In this document: positions 51,782-61,012 of the stretch, piece after piece | Position numbering within the stretch: position 1 is the stretch's first letter | Layout of the letters: each line of letters opens with the position of its first letter | NCBI GenBank assembly: GCA_963754285.1 | Contig: CAVWFN010000008.1 | Coordinates: 1-64,000, forward strand | From: RYN-133 sp963754285 | Lineage (GTDB): Bacteria; Actinomycetota; Actinomycetes; Mycobacteriales; Jatrophihabitantaceae | DNA length: 64,000 nucleotides | Reading direction: 5' to 3' | Notes under the pieces: generated by a model | Told to the model about the DNA's origin: nothing | Databases searched by the model: none | What the model saw: the letters and a program-made list of their open reading frames with translations, nothing else | Translations under genes and position numbers: made by a program

Positions 51782-52462
51782 TCAACGCAACCGGCGGGCG
51801 AGGTCGTGCGCCTGGCGGACGTAGCTGCCTCCGAACAGCACCGCATGCACCAGCAGCGGGAACAGCTGCCATAGGCCGATGCGCTCGCGCCACCCGTCCG
51901 CGAACGGCGCGATCTCTTCGTAGGCCGCCACGGTTCGGGCCGGGATGTGCCCGAACAGATCGAGCATGGCCAGGTCGAGTTCGCGGTGACCGCCGTAGGC
52001 AGCGGGATCGATCAGCCAGGGCCGGCCGTCGTGATCGGCGAGCACGTTTCCCGTCCACAGGTCCCCGTGCACCCGTGCCGGCGGTTCGTCGGGTGCATCG
52101 GCGCGCACGGCGGCGACTTCGCGTTCGAGGCCGACCCGCCGTGCCAACGGCATCAGCCGATGCTCGAGGTAGTAGCTGTTCCAGTCGTCGGACTCGGGTG
52201 AATCGAGTTCACACCGCCCGACGAAGAACCGACCCGGCGCCGGCAGCGTCCCGAAGTGCGCCGCGCCCGCCGCGTGCATCGTGGCGAGCATCCGGCCCAG
52301 ATCTTCCTCACCGGCGGCGTCGAGGCTGCCGGGCTCGATCCGTTGCAGTTCCAGTCGATTCGGCGAGTCCGCAACGATCGCGGGGACGCGCGCGCCGGCC
52401 TCGGCCAGCCACCGCAGCCCGGCCGCCTCGAGCGGCGCCGGATCAGTCTTGACGAAGTTCAT
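51782..52462 (-). CDS. Fructosamine kinase-like protein
   Basis: 226 aa from the ATG at 52462 (MNFVKTDPAPLEAAGL). FN3K-like kinases phosphorylate sugar-protein adducts and start deglycation. The catalytic loop is ARVHGDLWTGNVL and the metal motif is LIDPAAYGGHRELDLAML. It is short for the family (usually about 250-290 aa), lacking part of the N-lobe including the glycine-rich strand. A longer start at 52489 adds only nine residues. It overlaps the phosphatase gene by 20 bases. Confidence 0.85.
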   Translation of the reverse strand: MNFVKTDPAPLEAAGLRWLAEAGARVPAIVADSPNRLELQRIEPGSLDAAGEEDLGRMLATMHAAGAAHFGTLPAPGRFFVGRCELDSPESDDWNSYYLEHRLMPLARRVGLEREVAAVRADAPDEPPARVHGDLWTGNVLADHDGRPWLIDPAAYGGHRELDLAMLDLFGHIPARTVAAYEEIAPFADGWRERIGLWQLFPLLVHAVLFGGSYVRQAHDLARRLR

Positions 52463-52889
52463 CGAGCAATCGGCGGCAGGCCGCGTCAACCTGGTCGAGC
52501 ACCATGTCGAACCCGTTCGGGCCGCCGTAGTACGGATCGGGGACGTCGACGTCGTCGAGCAGGCGCACGCGATCAGCGCTTCCCGGTGGAGCGATGCGAC
52601 GCAACCGGTGCAGGTTCTCGGCGTCGACGGCGAGCAGCAGATCGAACTCCTCGAAGTCGGACGGATCGACCTGCCGGGCGGCGCCGGTCAGCGTGATCCC
52701 TCGTCGCGCGGCAGCCGCGCTCGCACGATCGTCCGGAGCTTGGCCCACGTGCCAGGCACCGGTGCCCGCGCTGTCGACCTCGATCTCGCCGTCCAGCCCG
52801 GCGTCGTCGACCAACCCGCGCATCACAGCTTCGGCTGTGGGCGAGCGGCAGATGTTGCCGGAGCAGACGAACAGAAGTCGGGTGGGCAC
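52443..52889 (-). CDS. Low-molecular-weight protein tyrosine phosphatase
   Basis: 148 aa. The P-loop VCSGNICRSPTAEAV (C-x5-R-S) and the general acid loop DVPDPYYGGPNGF (Asp-Pro-Tyr) are intact. It dephosphorylates protein tyrosines or arginines. It is coupled with the fructosamine-kinase-like gene, an arrangement also seen in other actinomycetes. Confidence 0.93.
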   Translation of the reverse strand: MPTRLLFVCSGNICRSPTAEAVMRGLVDDAGLDGEIEVDSAGTGAWHVGQAPDDRASAAAARRGITLTGAARQVDPSDFEEFDLLLAVDAENLHRLRRIAPPGSADRVRLLDDVDVPDPYYGGPNGFDMVLDQVDAACRRLLDELRQD

Positions 52890-52899
52890 CTGCCCAAGG

Positions 52900-53355
52900 C
52901 TAGGCGTCGGGCGTCAGCGTCCCTGCCGTCGGCGGCTGCTGGCCGAGACAGATCTGCAGGTGCAGCGCCTTGGTCATCTCGTGGATCGCCTGGGTCAGCT
53001 CGGTGTTCATCTTCAGCTCTTGCTCGTTGGTCGTGAAGTCGTGATCGGCTTTGGCCTGTTGGTAGGCCGCCTGACGGTTCTGGCCGATCATGACGAACGT
53101 CGACAGGAAGATCGCTTCGAGCGAGACGCCGAGCGTCAGCGTCGGCCACGGGTTCGTCTCGATGAACAGCATCCACACCAGGAACAGCACGATGTGGACG
53201 TAGACGAACATCATCGAGCCGGCGAACTTCGTGATCGCGTCAGCCACGCGCAGCTGCACGTCGGCCGCGCGCTTCTCGGCGACCTCGATCAGCGCGGGGT
53301 GCGTGGTCGACTTCACGATCTGCGCAGGCGTAAGGCCGATTGCGGCATTGGTCAT
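52900..53355 (-). CDS. DUF1003 membrane protein
   Basis: 151 aa. Two adjacent helices (about 45-65 and 74-92) with FVYVHIVLFLVWMLF and LTLGVSLEAIFLSTFVMI match DUF1003. A C-terminal coiled-coil region follows (LKMNTELTQAIHEMTKAL). The function is unknown. ATG at 53355. Confidence 0.85.
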   Translation of the reverse strand: MTNAAIGLTPAQIVKSTTHPALIEVAEKRAADVQLRVADAITKFAGSMMFVYVHIVLFLVWMLFIETNPWPTLTLGVSLEAIFLSTFVMIGQNRQAAYQQAKADHDFTTNEQELKMNTELTQAIHEMTKALHLQICLGQQPPTAGTLTPDA

Positions 53356-53402
53356 CGGATTCCCTCTCGTGGGTAGGCGATGATCAGTGTGCGATACCGC
53401 CC

Positions 53403-55643
53403 TCAGAGCCGCCACCAGGCTCGTGCGCGTGCCGTCCCGATCAGTCCTGCCGGTGCGACCAGGTCTGCACGCAACCGGTCGACGTCACCGAGGTATTGCC
53501 CCGACCACAGCAGCTGTTCCGCGCGGCTGGCGCGTTCGGGATCGCCACAGCTGTGTACCGCGGGCAGCACCACATCGAGGAACGACGAGCCGTCGGGGAC
53601 GCCGTCGACCGGCGGCAGCTGCGCCGCGCGCCCGGCGACCACATCGGCCAGCTCGGCGTACCACTCGCTCACGTCATCGGCGCGGCGTTGCAGCAGGTTT
53701 GCGGGTTCGGTCAACTCCGCATCATCGGCCGGGACGACGACCCCCTGCGGGGCGTTTTCGTGCAGCTGGTTGATCGCGACGCCCGCCAAGCGCACGCGAG
53801 TCGCGCCGCCGGCCAGGGCGGCGACGCTCTCCAGCGGCACCTGCTTCGTCCCCTGCTCGGCGAGATACTGGCGCAGCGCGTCGTCGAGGCGCGTGCCGGC
53901 GGCGGTCGCAACGTCACCGATCGCGGTCGGCGTGCTCGTGCGCTCATACAGCGAGGCGACCGACTGCCGCAGGAAACGGGCAGCCGTGTCGTACGCCTCG
54001 GCATAGGCAGCACCGAGCGCGGCAGCAGCACCGCGCGGCCAGAACAAGAAGCCCGCGACCAGACTCGCTCCACAACCCAGCGCGACGTCCTCGACGCGCA
54101 CGACACCGATCTGCCATCCGGCCGGCGCGATGATGTTGAACAGGATGATCGTGAACACGGTGAATGCGGCCTGGCCCGCAACGAACGAGATCAACGCCGG
54201 CGCCGACGCGGCCACAAAGATCACGATCGGGAACAGCGTCCACAACACCGCGTGATTGGTGCCGATGATCGCGACCAGGCCGCCACCGATGGCGAAGCCG
54301 ACAACCGTGCCGAGCAGCGCGCGCAATACCGTCGCGCCGGTCGACAGCGCGTTCGACCGCAGCACCGACAGCGCACCGAGTCCGATCCAGAAGGCGTTCT
54401 GCGCGTCGACGACCCGTGACAGCAGCACGGCGAGCGCGAGCCCGGCCGCGGCCCGCACGCTGCTCTGCAGACGCACCGAATGTCGATCGAAGTGCCCCGT
54501 CGCCACTCGTTGGGCAGCGCTTGCCGTTCCGCGTCCGAGCAGTCGGCTCCACCACGATCGCGAGTCTGCGGCGGCGATCGCGGAGACCGTCTCGGCCGCA
54601 AGTGTCACCGCATACCCGAGTTCGTGTGCCGCATAGAGCGGACGTTCGAACTCTCCCGCGATCGCTCCGTCGCCGGAACGCGCCGCCGTGGCCCGCAGCG
54701 CGTCGAGTGCCTCGGTGGCGACCGCCGTTCGTGCCTCGCCGAACGCGGCGACGCACGTGTCGAGATCGGCGCACGCGGTCAGCGCAGGACCGCCGCCGTC
54801 GTGACCAAGAGTCTCGCCGCAGGCCATCAGCAGTCGCGCAGCCGCATCGCGCAGCCGGCGACCCTGCTCGGTCCAGCCGTCCGGTGCATCGGCGCACGCG
54901 TTCACGACGATCGTCGAGAGCCACTCCAGTTCGTCGACGAGCCTGATCAGCAGGCGGGCGCCGGTGCTCAGCGCGGCCGTGCGCGCGGCCGCAGAAACGC
55001 GAAAGGCGTCGCGCAATTCGCGCGCCGATGCGCGCATCGCGACGAAGGGATCGCGTTCGCCGGGCGGCGGTTGGTCGAGGTGCAACATCGTGGCCAGCGC
55101 GCGGCACAGCGCCGCGGCGCGCTGCCGCAACACGTCCTGGTCGGCCGGCGGCCACACGAACAGCGCGACCGGCACCGAGACCGCCAGCGCGATCCCCCAA
55201 CCGGCAAGTCTGTCGCCGACGTATGTGCTTCCGCCGGGCAGCATCACCGCGAGGATGAACGCCAGCAGCGCCGCCTGCGTCCCACCGTTGATCACCGAAC
55301 TGACCACGCCGGCGAACAGCACTGCGAACGCGACGATCGCCATCGCGACGACCGCGAGCCAGTCGGGCGTCGCGACCAGTGAGCCGACCACGATGAGCAC
55401 GACCCCGGCGACGCCGAGCGCGGTGTACGCGGCCAGTCGCGTCGAGCGTCCGCCCGGGAACGCCGCGAACAGCAACAACGCGAACGAGCCGAACGCGGCG
55501 AAGGTCGCGACCTGGGCGTTGCCGATCACCTGCGACCCGATGGCAAAGTTCACCGGGACGATCACCGCGGCCCGCAGCGCGCGCTTGCTCGCTACCCAGC
55601 CCGGATCGTGCGCCGCGACATGGCGGTTCAGCCAACCTGCCAC
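53403..55643 (-). CDS. FUSC-family (fusaric acid resistance-like) membrane protein
   Basis: 746 aa from GTG at 55643. Two FUSC modules, each about six helices: residues 15-165 (FAAFGSFALLLFAAFPGG) and 360-510 (FWIGLGALSVLRSNALSTG), separated by a cytoplasmic helical domain. Members are linked to efflux of aromatic acids and other small molecules. The start lies one base before the zinc-finger gene stop, so the two are likely co-transcribed. Confidence 0.88.
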   Translation of the reverse strand: MAGWLNRHVAAHDPGWVASKRALRAAVIVPVNFAIGSQVIGNAQVATFAAFGSFALLLFAAFPGGRSTRLAAYTALGVAGVVLIVVGSLVATPDWLAVVAMAIVAFAVLFAGVVSSVINGGTQAALLAFILAVMLPGGSTYVGDRLAGWGIALAVSVPVALFVWPPADQDVLRQRAAALCRALATMLHLDQPPPGERDPFVAMRASARELRDAFRVSAAARTAALSTGARLLIRLVDELEWLSTIVVNACADAPDGWTEQGRRLRDAAARLLMACGETLGHDGGGPALTACADLDTCVAAFGEARTAVATEALDALRATAARSGDGAIAGEFERPLYAAHELGYAVTLAAETVSAIAAADSRSWWSRLLGRGTASAAQRVATGHFDRHSVRLQSSVRAAAGLALAVLLSRVVDAQNAFWIGLGALSVLRSNALSTGATVLRALLGTVVGFAIGGGLVAIIGTNHAVLWTLFPIVIFVAASAPALISFVAGQAAFTVFTIILFNIIAPAGWQIGVVRVEDVALGCGASLVAGFLFWPRGAAAALGAAYAEAYDTAARFLRQSVASLYERTSTPTAIGDVATAAGTRLDDALRQYLAEQGTKQVPLESVAALAGGATRVRLAGVAINQLHENAPQGVVVPADDAELTEPANLLQRRADDVSEWYAELADVVAGRAAQLPPVDGVPDGSSFLDVVLPAVHSCGDPERASRAEQLLWSGQYLGDVDRLRADLVAPAGLIGTARARAWWRL

Positions 55644-55644
55644 G

Positions 55645-55989
55645 TCAGTGGATGTGGCGTCGCCAGTCGGCGGGTACCCGGTCGCCGGGCCCGGGCACCG
55701 TCTGATCGGCCGGATGGTGCTGGGGATCGGCCAGCTGCGGACCGTCGTAGTAGTCCTGCTGCTCGTAGTCCCAGTACCACGTCTCGCCAGGCTCGAAGCT
55801 CTGCACGTATCGATGCCCGCTCGAGCTCGCATGCGCGCTCGCGTGCTGCATCGGCGACGAGTCGCAGCAGCCGATGTGACCGCACTGCGCGCAGCGCCGC
55901 AGGTGTACCCACCAACCGTCGGCGGCGTCGCATTCGACGCAGCCGGTCCCGCTCGGCGTGACGGACGGGTCGACACCCGGGATGGTCAT
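55645..55989 (-). CDS. UBP-type zinc-finger protein
   Basis: 114 aa. A UBP zinc finger (residues 15-65) with GCVECDAADGWWVHLRRC, CAQCGHIGCCDSSP and ASAHASSSGHRY supplies the Cys and His ligands. The C-terminus is acidic (WYWDYEQQDYYDGPQLADP). In actinomycetes such genes often sit beside the sensor kinase and receiver-reductase genes found next to it here, so a shared function is likely. It overlaps the kinase stop by four bases. Confidence 0.88.
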   Translation of the reverse strand: MTIPGVDPSVTPSGTGCVECDAADGWWVHLRRCAQCGHIGCCDSSPMQHASAHASSSGHRYVQSFEPGETWYWDYEQQDYYDGPQLADPQHHPADQTVPGPGDRVPADWRRHIH

Positions 55990-57420
55990 GAGTCGTCCTC
56001 AGAGACGCGAAGTGGCAAGCGGACGGTGAACACGGTGTTGCCCGGTTCGGATGTCACGCGCAGATCGCCGTGATGCTTGTTGACGACGATGCGCCATGAG
56101 ATGTCGAGACCGAGGCCCGTGCCTTGACCGACCGGCTTGGTCGTGAAGAACGGTTCGAAGATCCGCGCGACGATCTCGTCCGGGATGCCCGGCCCGGTGT
56201 CGCCGATCTCGACCTGGATCGCGTCGTCGTTGTGCCGGCTGGTGCGGATCGTCAGCGTCCCGGCACCGTCCATTGCCTGGATCGCGTTGTCGATCAAGTT
56301 CGTCCAGACCTGGTTGAGCTCAGCGCCGTAGACCGGAATGTCGGGCAGCGACCGGTCGTAGTCCTTGACGACCTTGATGTCGCCGATCTTGCGACTGAGC
56401 ATGATCAGCGTGCTGTCGAGCAGCTCGTGCACGTCGAGCACCTGGAACGGTGCACGATCCATCTGCGAGTACTGCTTCGCCGCGTTGACCAGAGTCGAGA
56501 TGCGTCCGGTCGAATCCTCGATCTCGTTCATGAGCAGCTCGGTCTCGAGCGAGTAGTTCAGCCAGCGCACCGCTCCGTCGAGCATCTCGCCGTCGACGGT
56601 CGCTGCGAGCTGATCGAGCCAGCCGATGTCGAGCCCCGAGGCGACGAAGTTCGGCGCGAGGTCGTAGCCGCGCTCGATGCCGTGGTCGTCGAACCAGTCG
56701 CTGAGTGCGTCCTCCATGTCGGACGGTCTCGAGCGGGCTCAGTTCGGGCGCCTTGGCCACCATCTCGACCGCGCGTTCCTGCACCTGGATCAACGTCTCG
56801 AGCTGGCTGCGGTCCCACGCCCCGCCAGCGATCATCTTCAGCTTCTGGCGCATGTGCGCGACCCGGTCGCGCAGTGACGAGGTCGCGCGGACGGCGGCTG
56901 CGGCAGGGTTGTTCAGCTCGTGGGTGAGGCCGGCCGACAGTGAGCCGAGCGCGAGCAGTCGCTCGCGCTGCGCGACGGCGTCACGGTTCTTCTGCTGGCC
57001 GAAGAACAGTCCTTCGAGCAGGTGCAGTGGCATCGGGAACCACAGCTTCATGAAGTCGGTGAAGTCGGACGCGGCGAGCACGTACATCCGCGTGCGCGTC
57101 AGTGCGCGGGTCGAGCCGGGATAGGTCTGCTCGGTGCGCTCGCCCAGATAGGCCTGCCAGGCGCCCGTGTACACGCCGCGCTGGTCGGTGCGGCCGACCT
57201 CGATGTCGTCGTTGCCGACGCGGCGCGTCAGCGCGATCGAGCCCTCGATCATGACGTAGAAGCACGTGGCCGGGTCGCCTTCGCGGGCAATCCAACCGGG
57301 TTCGAACCACTGCACGTGGCCGCGTTCGCACAACCACGTCAGCTGCTCGTCGCTGAGCTTCTCGAACAGGAACAGCGTGCGCATCTCGTCGATGTCGCAC
57401 GGGAGAATCTCGTCGCTCAT
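55986..57420 (-). pseudogene. Cyclic-nucleotide-sensor histidine kinase, one frameshift
   Basis: Residues 1-130 form a cNMP-binding (Crp-like) sensor: FEKLSDEQLTWLCERGH, EGDPATCFYVMIEGSIAL. A HisKA-type domain follows with LGSLSAGLTHELNNPAAAA (phospho-His), ending ELSPLET. The frame then breaks near 56719, and the protein continues in another frame as SDMEDALSDWFDDHG through the ATPase (NLIDNAIQAMDGAG, DTGPGIPDEIV, GTGLGLDISW) to 55986. Removing one base would restore a single protein of about 478 residues. Two separate proteins are less likely because the second has no good start. Confidence 0.85.
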
Positions 57421-57621
57421 TGATGCCCTCCCGGACCACTCGCTTCGCTCGGGCCCGCTCCGGCATCAATACGGGCCTGACGGCCCGAGATCTATTATTG
57501 CTCCGCAAGCGTCGCTCATTGATGCCCTCCGGACCCTCGCTTCGCTCGGGCCCGCTCCGGCATCAATACGGGCCTGACGGCCCGAGAGATCTCTTTGATT
57601 CGCTCCGCAAGCGTCGCTCAT
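57412..57621. repeat. Tandem duplication of a ~100-bp palindromic element between two genes
   Basis: Unit 1 is 57412-57510 and unit 2 is 57511-57612, about 90% alike. The junction sequence GTCGCTCAT occurs at 57412, 57511 and 57613. Each unit contains the inverted pairs ATTGATGCC/GGCATCAAT and CGGGCC/GGCCCG, and ends with CTCCGCAAGC. On the minus strand each junction reads ATGAGCGAC, the first codons of the sensor kinase. Removing both units would leave the reductase stop overlapping the kinase start. Confidence 0.85.
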
Positions 57622-59295
57622 GACAGTCCTTCGATGTAGCGGTGGACGAGCATGACCGCCATGGCGCCCTCGCCGACCGCGGATGCGACCCGTTTGGCCG
57701 ACTCGAAGCGCGCATCCCCCGCAGCGAACACGCCGGGCACGCTCGTCTCGAGATGGAACGGCTGGCGATCCAAATTCCATCCCGCGGGCAGCGCGCCGTC
57801 CACGACGAGGTCCGGCCCGGCGATGACGAAGCCGCGTTCGTCGCGGGCCACCGTCCCGTCCAGCCACTCGGTGCGCGGCGCCGCGCCGATGAACACGAAC
57901 AGCCAACCCGCGTCGACGGTCTCGTGCTGACCGGTGTTCTTGTCCTGCAACGTGATCTGGTCGAGTTGCTTGTGCCCGTGCACCTCGACGACCTCGCAGC
58001 ACGTGCGCACGTGGATGTTCTCGATGTTCTCGATCTGCTGGATGAGGTAGTGCGACATCGACTGCGTCAGCGCCTCGCCCCGGACCAGAATCGTCACCGA
58101 CTTGGCGCCGTGCTGGGCGAGATAGACCGCGGCCTGCCCGGCCGAGTTCGCGCCGCCGACGATGTAGACGTCCTGCTCCTTGCAGTTGGCGGCCTCGGTA
58201 GTGCCGAGCCGTAGAAGACACCGCGGCCGGTCAGCCGGTCGCAGCCTTCGGCGGCGAGCTGCCGGTACGAGACGCCGGTGGCGAGGATGACCGTGTGCGC
58301 GTCGATGGATTCGCCGTCGGCGAAGCGCACAGTTCGTCCCGAGCCGTTGACCTCGAGTCCGACGACATCGCGGGTCATGATCAGCTCGCGCCGAACTTCT
58401 CGGCCTGCCGCCGGGCGCGGTCGGTCAGCTGCGCGCCAGACACTCCGTCCGGGAAGCCGAGGTAGTTCTCGATGCGCGAACTCTGCCCGGCCTGGCCGCC
58501 CGTCGCGAGCCGCTCGACCATGACGGTCTTGAGCCCCTCGGACGCGCCGTACACCGCCGAACCCAGCCCGGCCGGCCCACCGCCGATCACGACGAGGTCG
58601 TAGAAGTCCTTCGACGGCGTCGTCGACAACCCGACGTGCGTCGCGAGTTCGGTGTCGGACGGACTGGCCATCGCCGCGCCGTCCGGTGTGACGACCAGCG
58701 GGATCTGCCGCGCGTCCACCTCGGCGGCCTCGAGCAGTTGTTTCCCCTCGGCGGAGTCGGAGGTGTACCAGCGGTAGGGCACCTGGTTGCGGGCGAGGAA
58801 CTCACGCACCTGCGACGAGCGCGCCGACCAACGGTGCCCGACGACCTTGGTTTCGGGGACGGGGCTGTGATCGGTGGCCGCCCACCCCTCGAGCTGGGCG
58901 TCGATGACCGGGTACAGCTTCTCCTCCGGCGGATCCCACGGCTTGAGCAGGTAGTAGTCGAGGTCGATGACGTTGATCGCCTCGATCGCGGCGTCGGTGT
59001 CGGCATACGCGGTGAGCAGCACGCGGCGCGCGCCCGGATACAGATCCATCGCCGCCTCGAGGAAGTCGAGCCCGCTCATGCCCGGCATGCGGTAGTCGGC
59101 GAGCAGCACGGCGACCGTGTCGCCGCGCAGCTTCATCTCGCGCAGGGCGTCCAGTGCCTGCTCGCCCGATTCGGCCCGGACGATGCGGTGCGTGTCGCCG
59201 TAGCGACGGCGCAGGTCGCGGGCGACGGCGCGCGAGACCCCGGGGTCGTCGTCGACGGTGAGGATCGAGGTGCGAGCGGCTCCCGCTGAAGTCAC
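57618..59295 (-). pseudogene. Receiver-thioredoxin reductase-like FAD oxidoreductase, two frameshifts
   Basis: Fused signalling and redox protein, about 558 residues if repaired. A receiver (1-130; LTVDDDPGVSRAV, phospho-Asp in VLLADYRMPGMSGLD, LKPWD) and a thioredoxin-like segment (about 150-220) are followed by the FAD domain LVVIGGGPAGLGSAVYG. The frame breaks near 58385 (after AEKFGA) and again near 58208 (after GVFYGS), resuming as VYIVGGANSAGQAAVYL and ending VFAAGDARFESAKRV. The CxxC of classic thioredoxin reductase is replaced by a TEAANC-like segment. All domains are readable, so the breaks may be sequence errors. Confidence 0.82.
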
Positions 59296-59348
59296 AGGAT
59301 GAGCCTAGGACCCAACGCCAACCCCGCGAACCCTCTGCGTGGGTGAGG

Positions 59349-59828
59349 TCAGCCGACCACCAGGTCGTCGAAGATCAACAGCGTCTGGGTCGACTGCACC
59401 TCGGGCATGTCCTGCAGCCGGTTCAGCACGAGATCGCGCAGTGTTCCGATGTCGCGCGTGCGGACGAGGAGCACGATGTCGTACTCGCCCGACACCAGCG
59501 TCGCGTGCTCGACGTCGTCTATGGCGAGCAGCCGCGAGCTCAGGGCCTTCCACGACTGCTGCGCGACCTTCAGATTCACGTACGCCGACAGCGGGCGACC
59601 GTAGCGGCGCGGGTCGACGACGGCGCTGTAGCCGGTGATGACTCCGTCGCGTTCGAGCCGCTCGACCCGGGCGTAGACGCCGGCGCGGGAGATGTGCAGC
59701 CGCTCGGCCAGCGCGCGCATCGAGAGGCGGCCGTCGGCAACCAGCGCGTCGACGATGCCCCGGTCGGTGTCGTCGAGCGCGGCCAACTGTCCGTCGGAAC
59801 CGCCTCCGCCGGCGTTCTGGGTTGCCAT
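59349..59828 (-). CDS. Lrp/AsnC-family regulator (BkdR-like)
   Basis: 159 aa. The helix-turn-helix (about 30-75; MRALAERLHISRAGVYARV) is followed by an AsnC ligand-binding domain (80-155; LVSGEYDIVLLVRTRDI). It is divergent from the branched-chain 2-oxoacid dehydrogenase operon across 107 bases, which matches the BkdR arrangement in other bacteria, and probably controls that operon in response to branched-chain amino acids or 2-oxoacids. Confidence 0.88.
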   Translation of the reverse strand: MATQNAGGGGSDGQLAALDDTDRGIVDALVADGRLSMRALAERLHISRAGVYARVERLERDGVITGYSAVVDPRRYGRPLSAYVNLKVAQQSWKALSSRLLAIDDVEHATLVSGEYDIVLLVRTRDIGTLRDLVLNRLQDMPEVQSTQTLLIFDDLVVG

Positions 59829-59935
59829 ACGTACGGACGATAGCCCCTTCTGCAGCCGAACGTCTGACGATTCATGCGATCGGCACACAGATGGCCCGCC
59901 ACAGGGCACTATTTGACTACCGAAAGGAGACAGCG

Positions 59936-61012
59936 TTGTCCCTGCTCGACGAGCGCTTGACGCCGCCGGATCTCGATCCCGCGGCCATGATCACTGCCGA
60001 CGGAACGACCGTCGACCACACCGCCCTGCCGACGACCGAGGTGCTTCGCGAGCTCTACCGCCGCATGGTGATCGGCCGCCGCTTCGACGCGCAAGCCACT
60101 GCGTTGACCAAGCAGGGCCGATTGGCCGTCTACCCGTCCGCACGCGGGCAGGAGGCGTGCGAGATCGGCGCGGTACTCGCGCTGCGCGAGCACGACTGGC
60201 TGTTCCCGACCTATCGCGACTCCGTCGCGATCGTGACCCGCGACGTCGACCCCGTCGAGGCACTGTCGCTGTTGCGCGGCGACTGGCACTGCGGCTACGA
60301 CCCGTACGCCTACCGCGTCGCGCCTCAGTGCACCCCGCTGGCGACGAACACGCTGCACGCGGTCGGCCTCGCACACGCAATGAAGGTCAAGGGCGAGGAC
60401 GCCGCCGTGCTCGTGCTGCTCGGCGACGGAGCGACGAGTGAGGGCGACACGCACGAGGCACTGAACTTCGCGGCCGTGTGGCAGGCGCCGGTCGTGTTCC
60501 TGGTGCAGAACAACGGCTTCGCGATCAGCGTCCCGCTCGCCAAGCAGACCGCAGCGCCCTCGTTCGCGCACAAGGCGGTCGGATACGGCATGCCGGGCAA
60601 GCTGATCGACGGCAACGACGCCGCGCAGGTGTACGCGACGGTGCGCGAAGCTCTCGACGCGGCACGTGCCGGTGCCGGACCGACCCTCATCGAGGGAGTC
60701 ACGTACCGCATCGAGGCGCATACCAACGCCGACGACGCGACCCGCTACCGGAACAACGACGAGGTGCAGCGGTGGCTCGCGCGTGACCCGCTCGCGCGGC
60801 TCGAAACCCACCTGCGCTCGTCGGGCGCGCTCGACGACACGGCCGCGGCAGCGATCGCGGCCGAGGCGGAGTCGTTCGCCGACAGCGTGCGCACGCGCAT
60901 GAACCAGGACGTGTCGCCCCAGCCGGACGAGTTGTTCGAGCACGTCTACGCGACCCCCACGCCGGCGCTGCTGCGTCAGCGTGCGCAGCTGCGGACGGAG
61001 CTCGGCTCATGA
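59936..61012 (+). CDS. bkdA: Branched-chain 2-oxoacid dehydrogenase E1 alpha
   Basis: 358 aa. The TTG at 59936 is chosen because AAAGGAGA lies 6 bases upstream. The thiamine diphosphate motif is LLGDGATSEGDTHEAL through VQNN, and substrate/TPP residues in TYRDSVAIV and RIEAHTNADDATRYR are present. With E1 beta it decarboxylates branched 2-oxoacids and acylates the E2 lipoyl group. A pyruvate dehydrogenase role cannot be excluded, but the Lrp neighbour favours branched-chain. Confidence 0.9.
   Translation: MSLLDERLTPPDLDPAAMITADGTTVDHTALPTTEVLRELYRRMVIGRRFDAQATALTKQGRLAVYPSARGQEACEIGAVLALREHDWLFPTYRDSVAIVTRDVDPVEALSLLRGDWHCGYDPYAYRVAPQCTPLATNTLHAVGLAHAMKVKGEDAAVLVLLGDGATSEGDTHEALNFAAVWQAPVVFLVQNNGFAISVPLAKQTAAPSFAHKAVGYGMPGKLIDGNDAAQVYATVREALDAARAGAGPTLIEGVTYRIEAHTNADDATRYRNNDEVQRWLARDPLARLETHLRSSGALDDTAAAAIAAEAESFADSVRTRMNQDVSPQPDELFEHVYATPTPALLRQRAQLRTELGS

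Noticed and set aside
57466..58221. Minus-strand open frame containing repeated MSDACGA peptides
   Set aside because: It is read through the tandem palindromic repeats in a shadow frame of the reductase; the peptides come from the duplicated start region of the sensor kinase.
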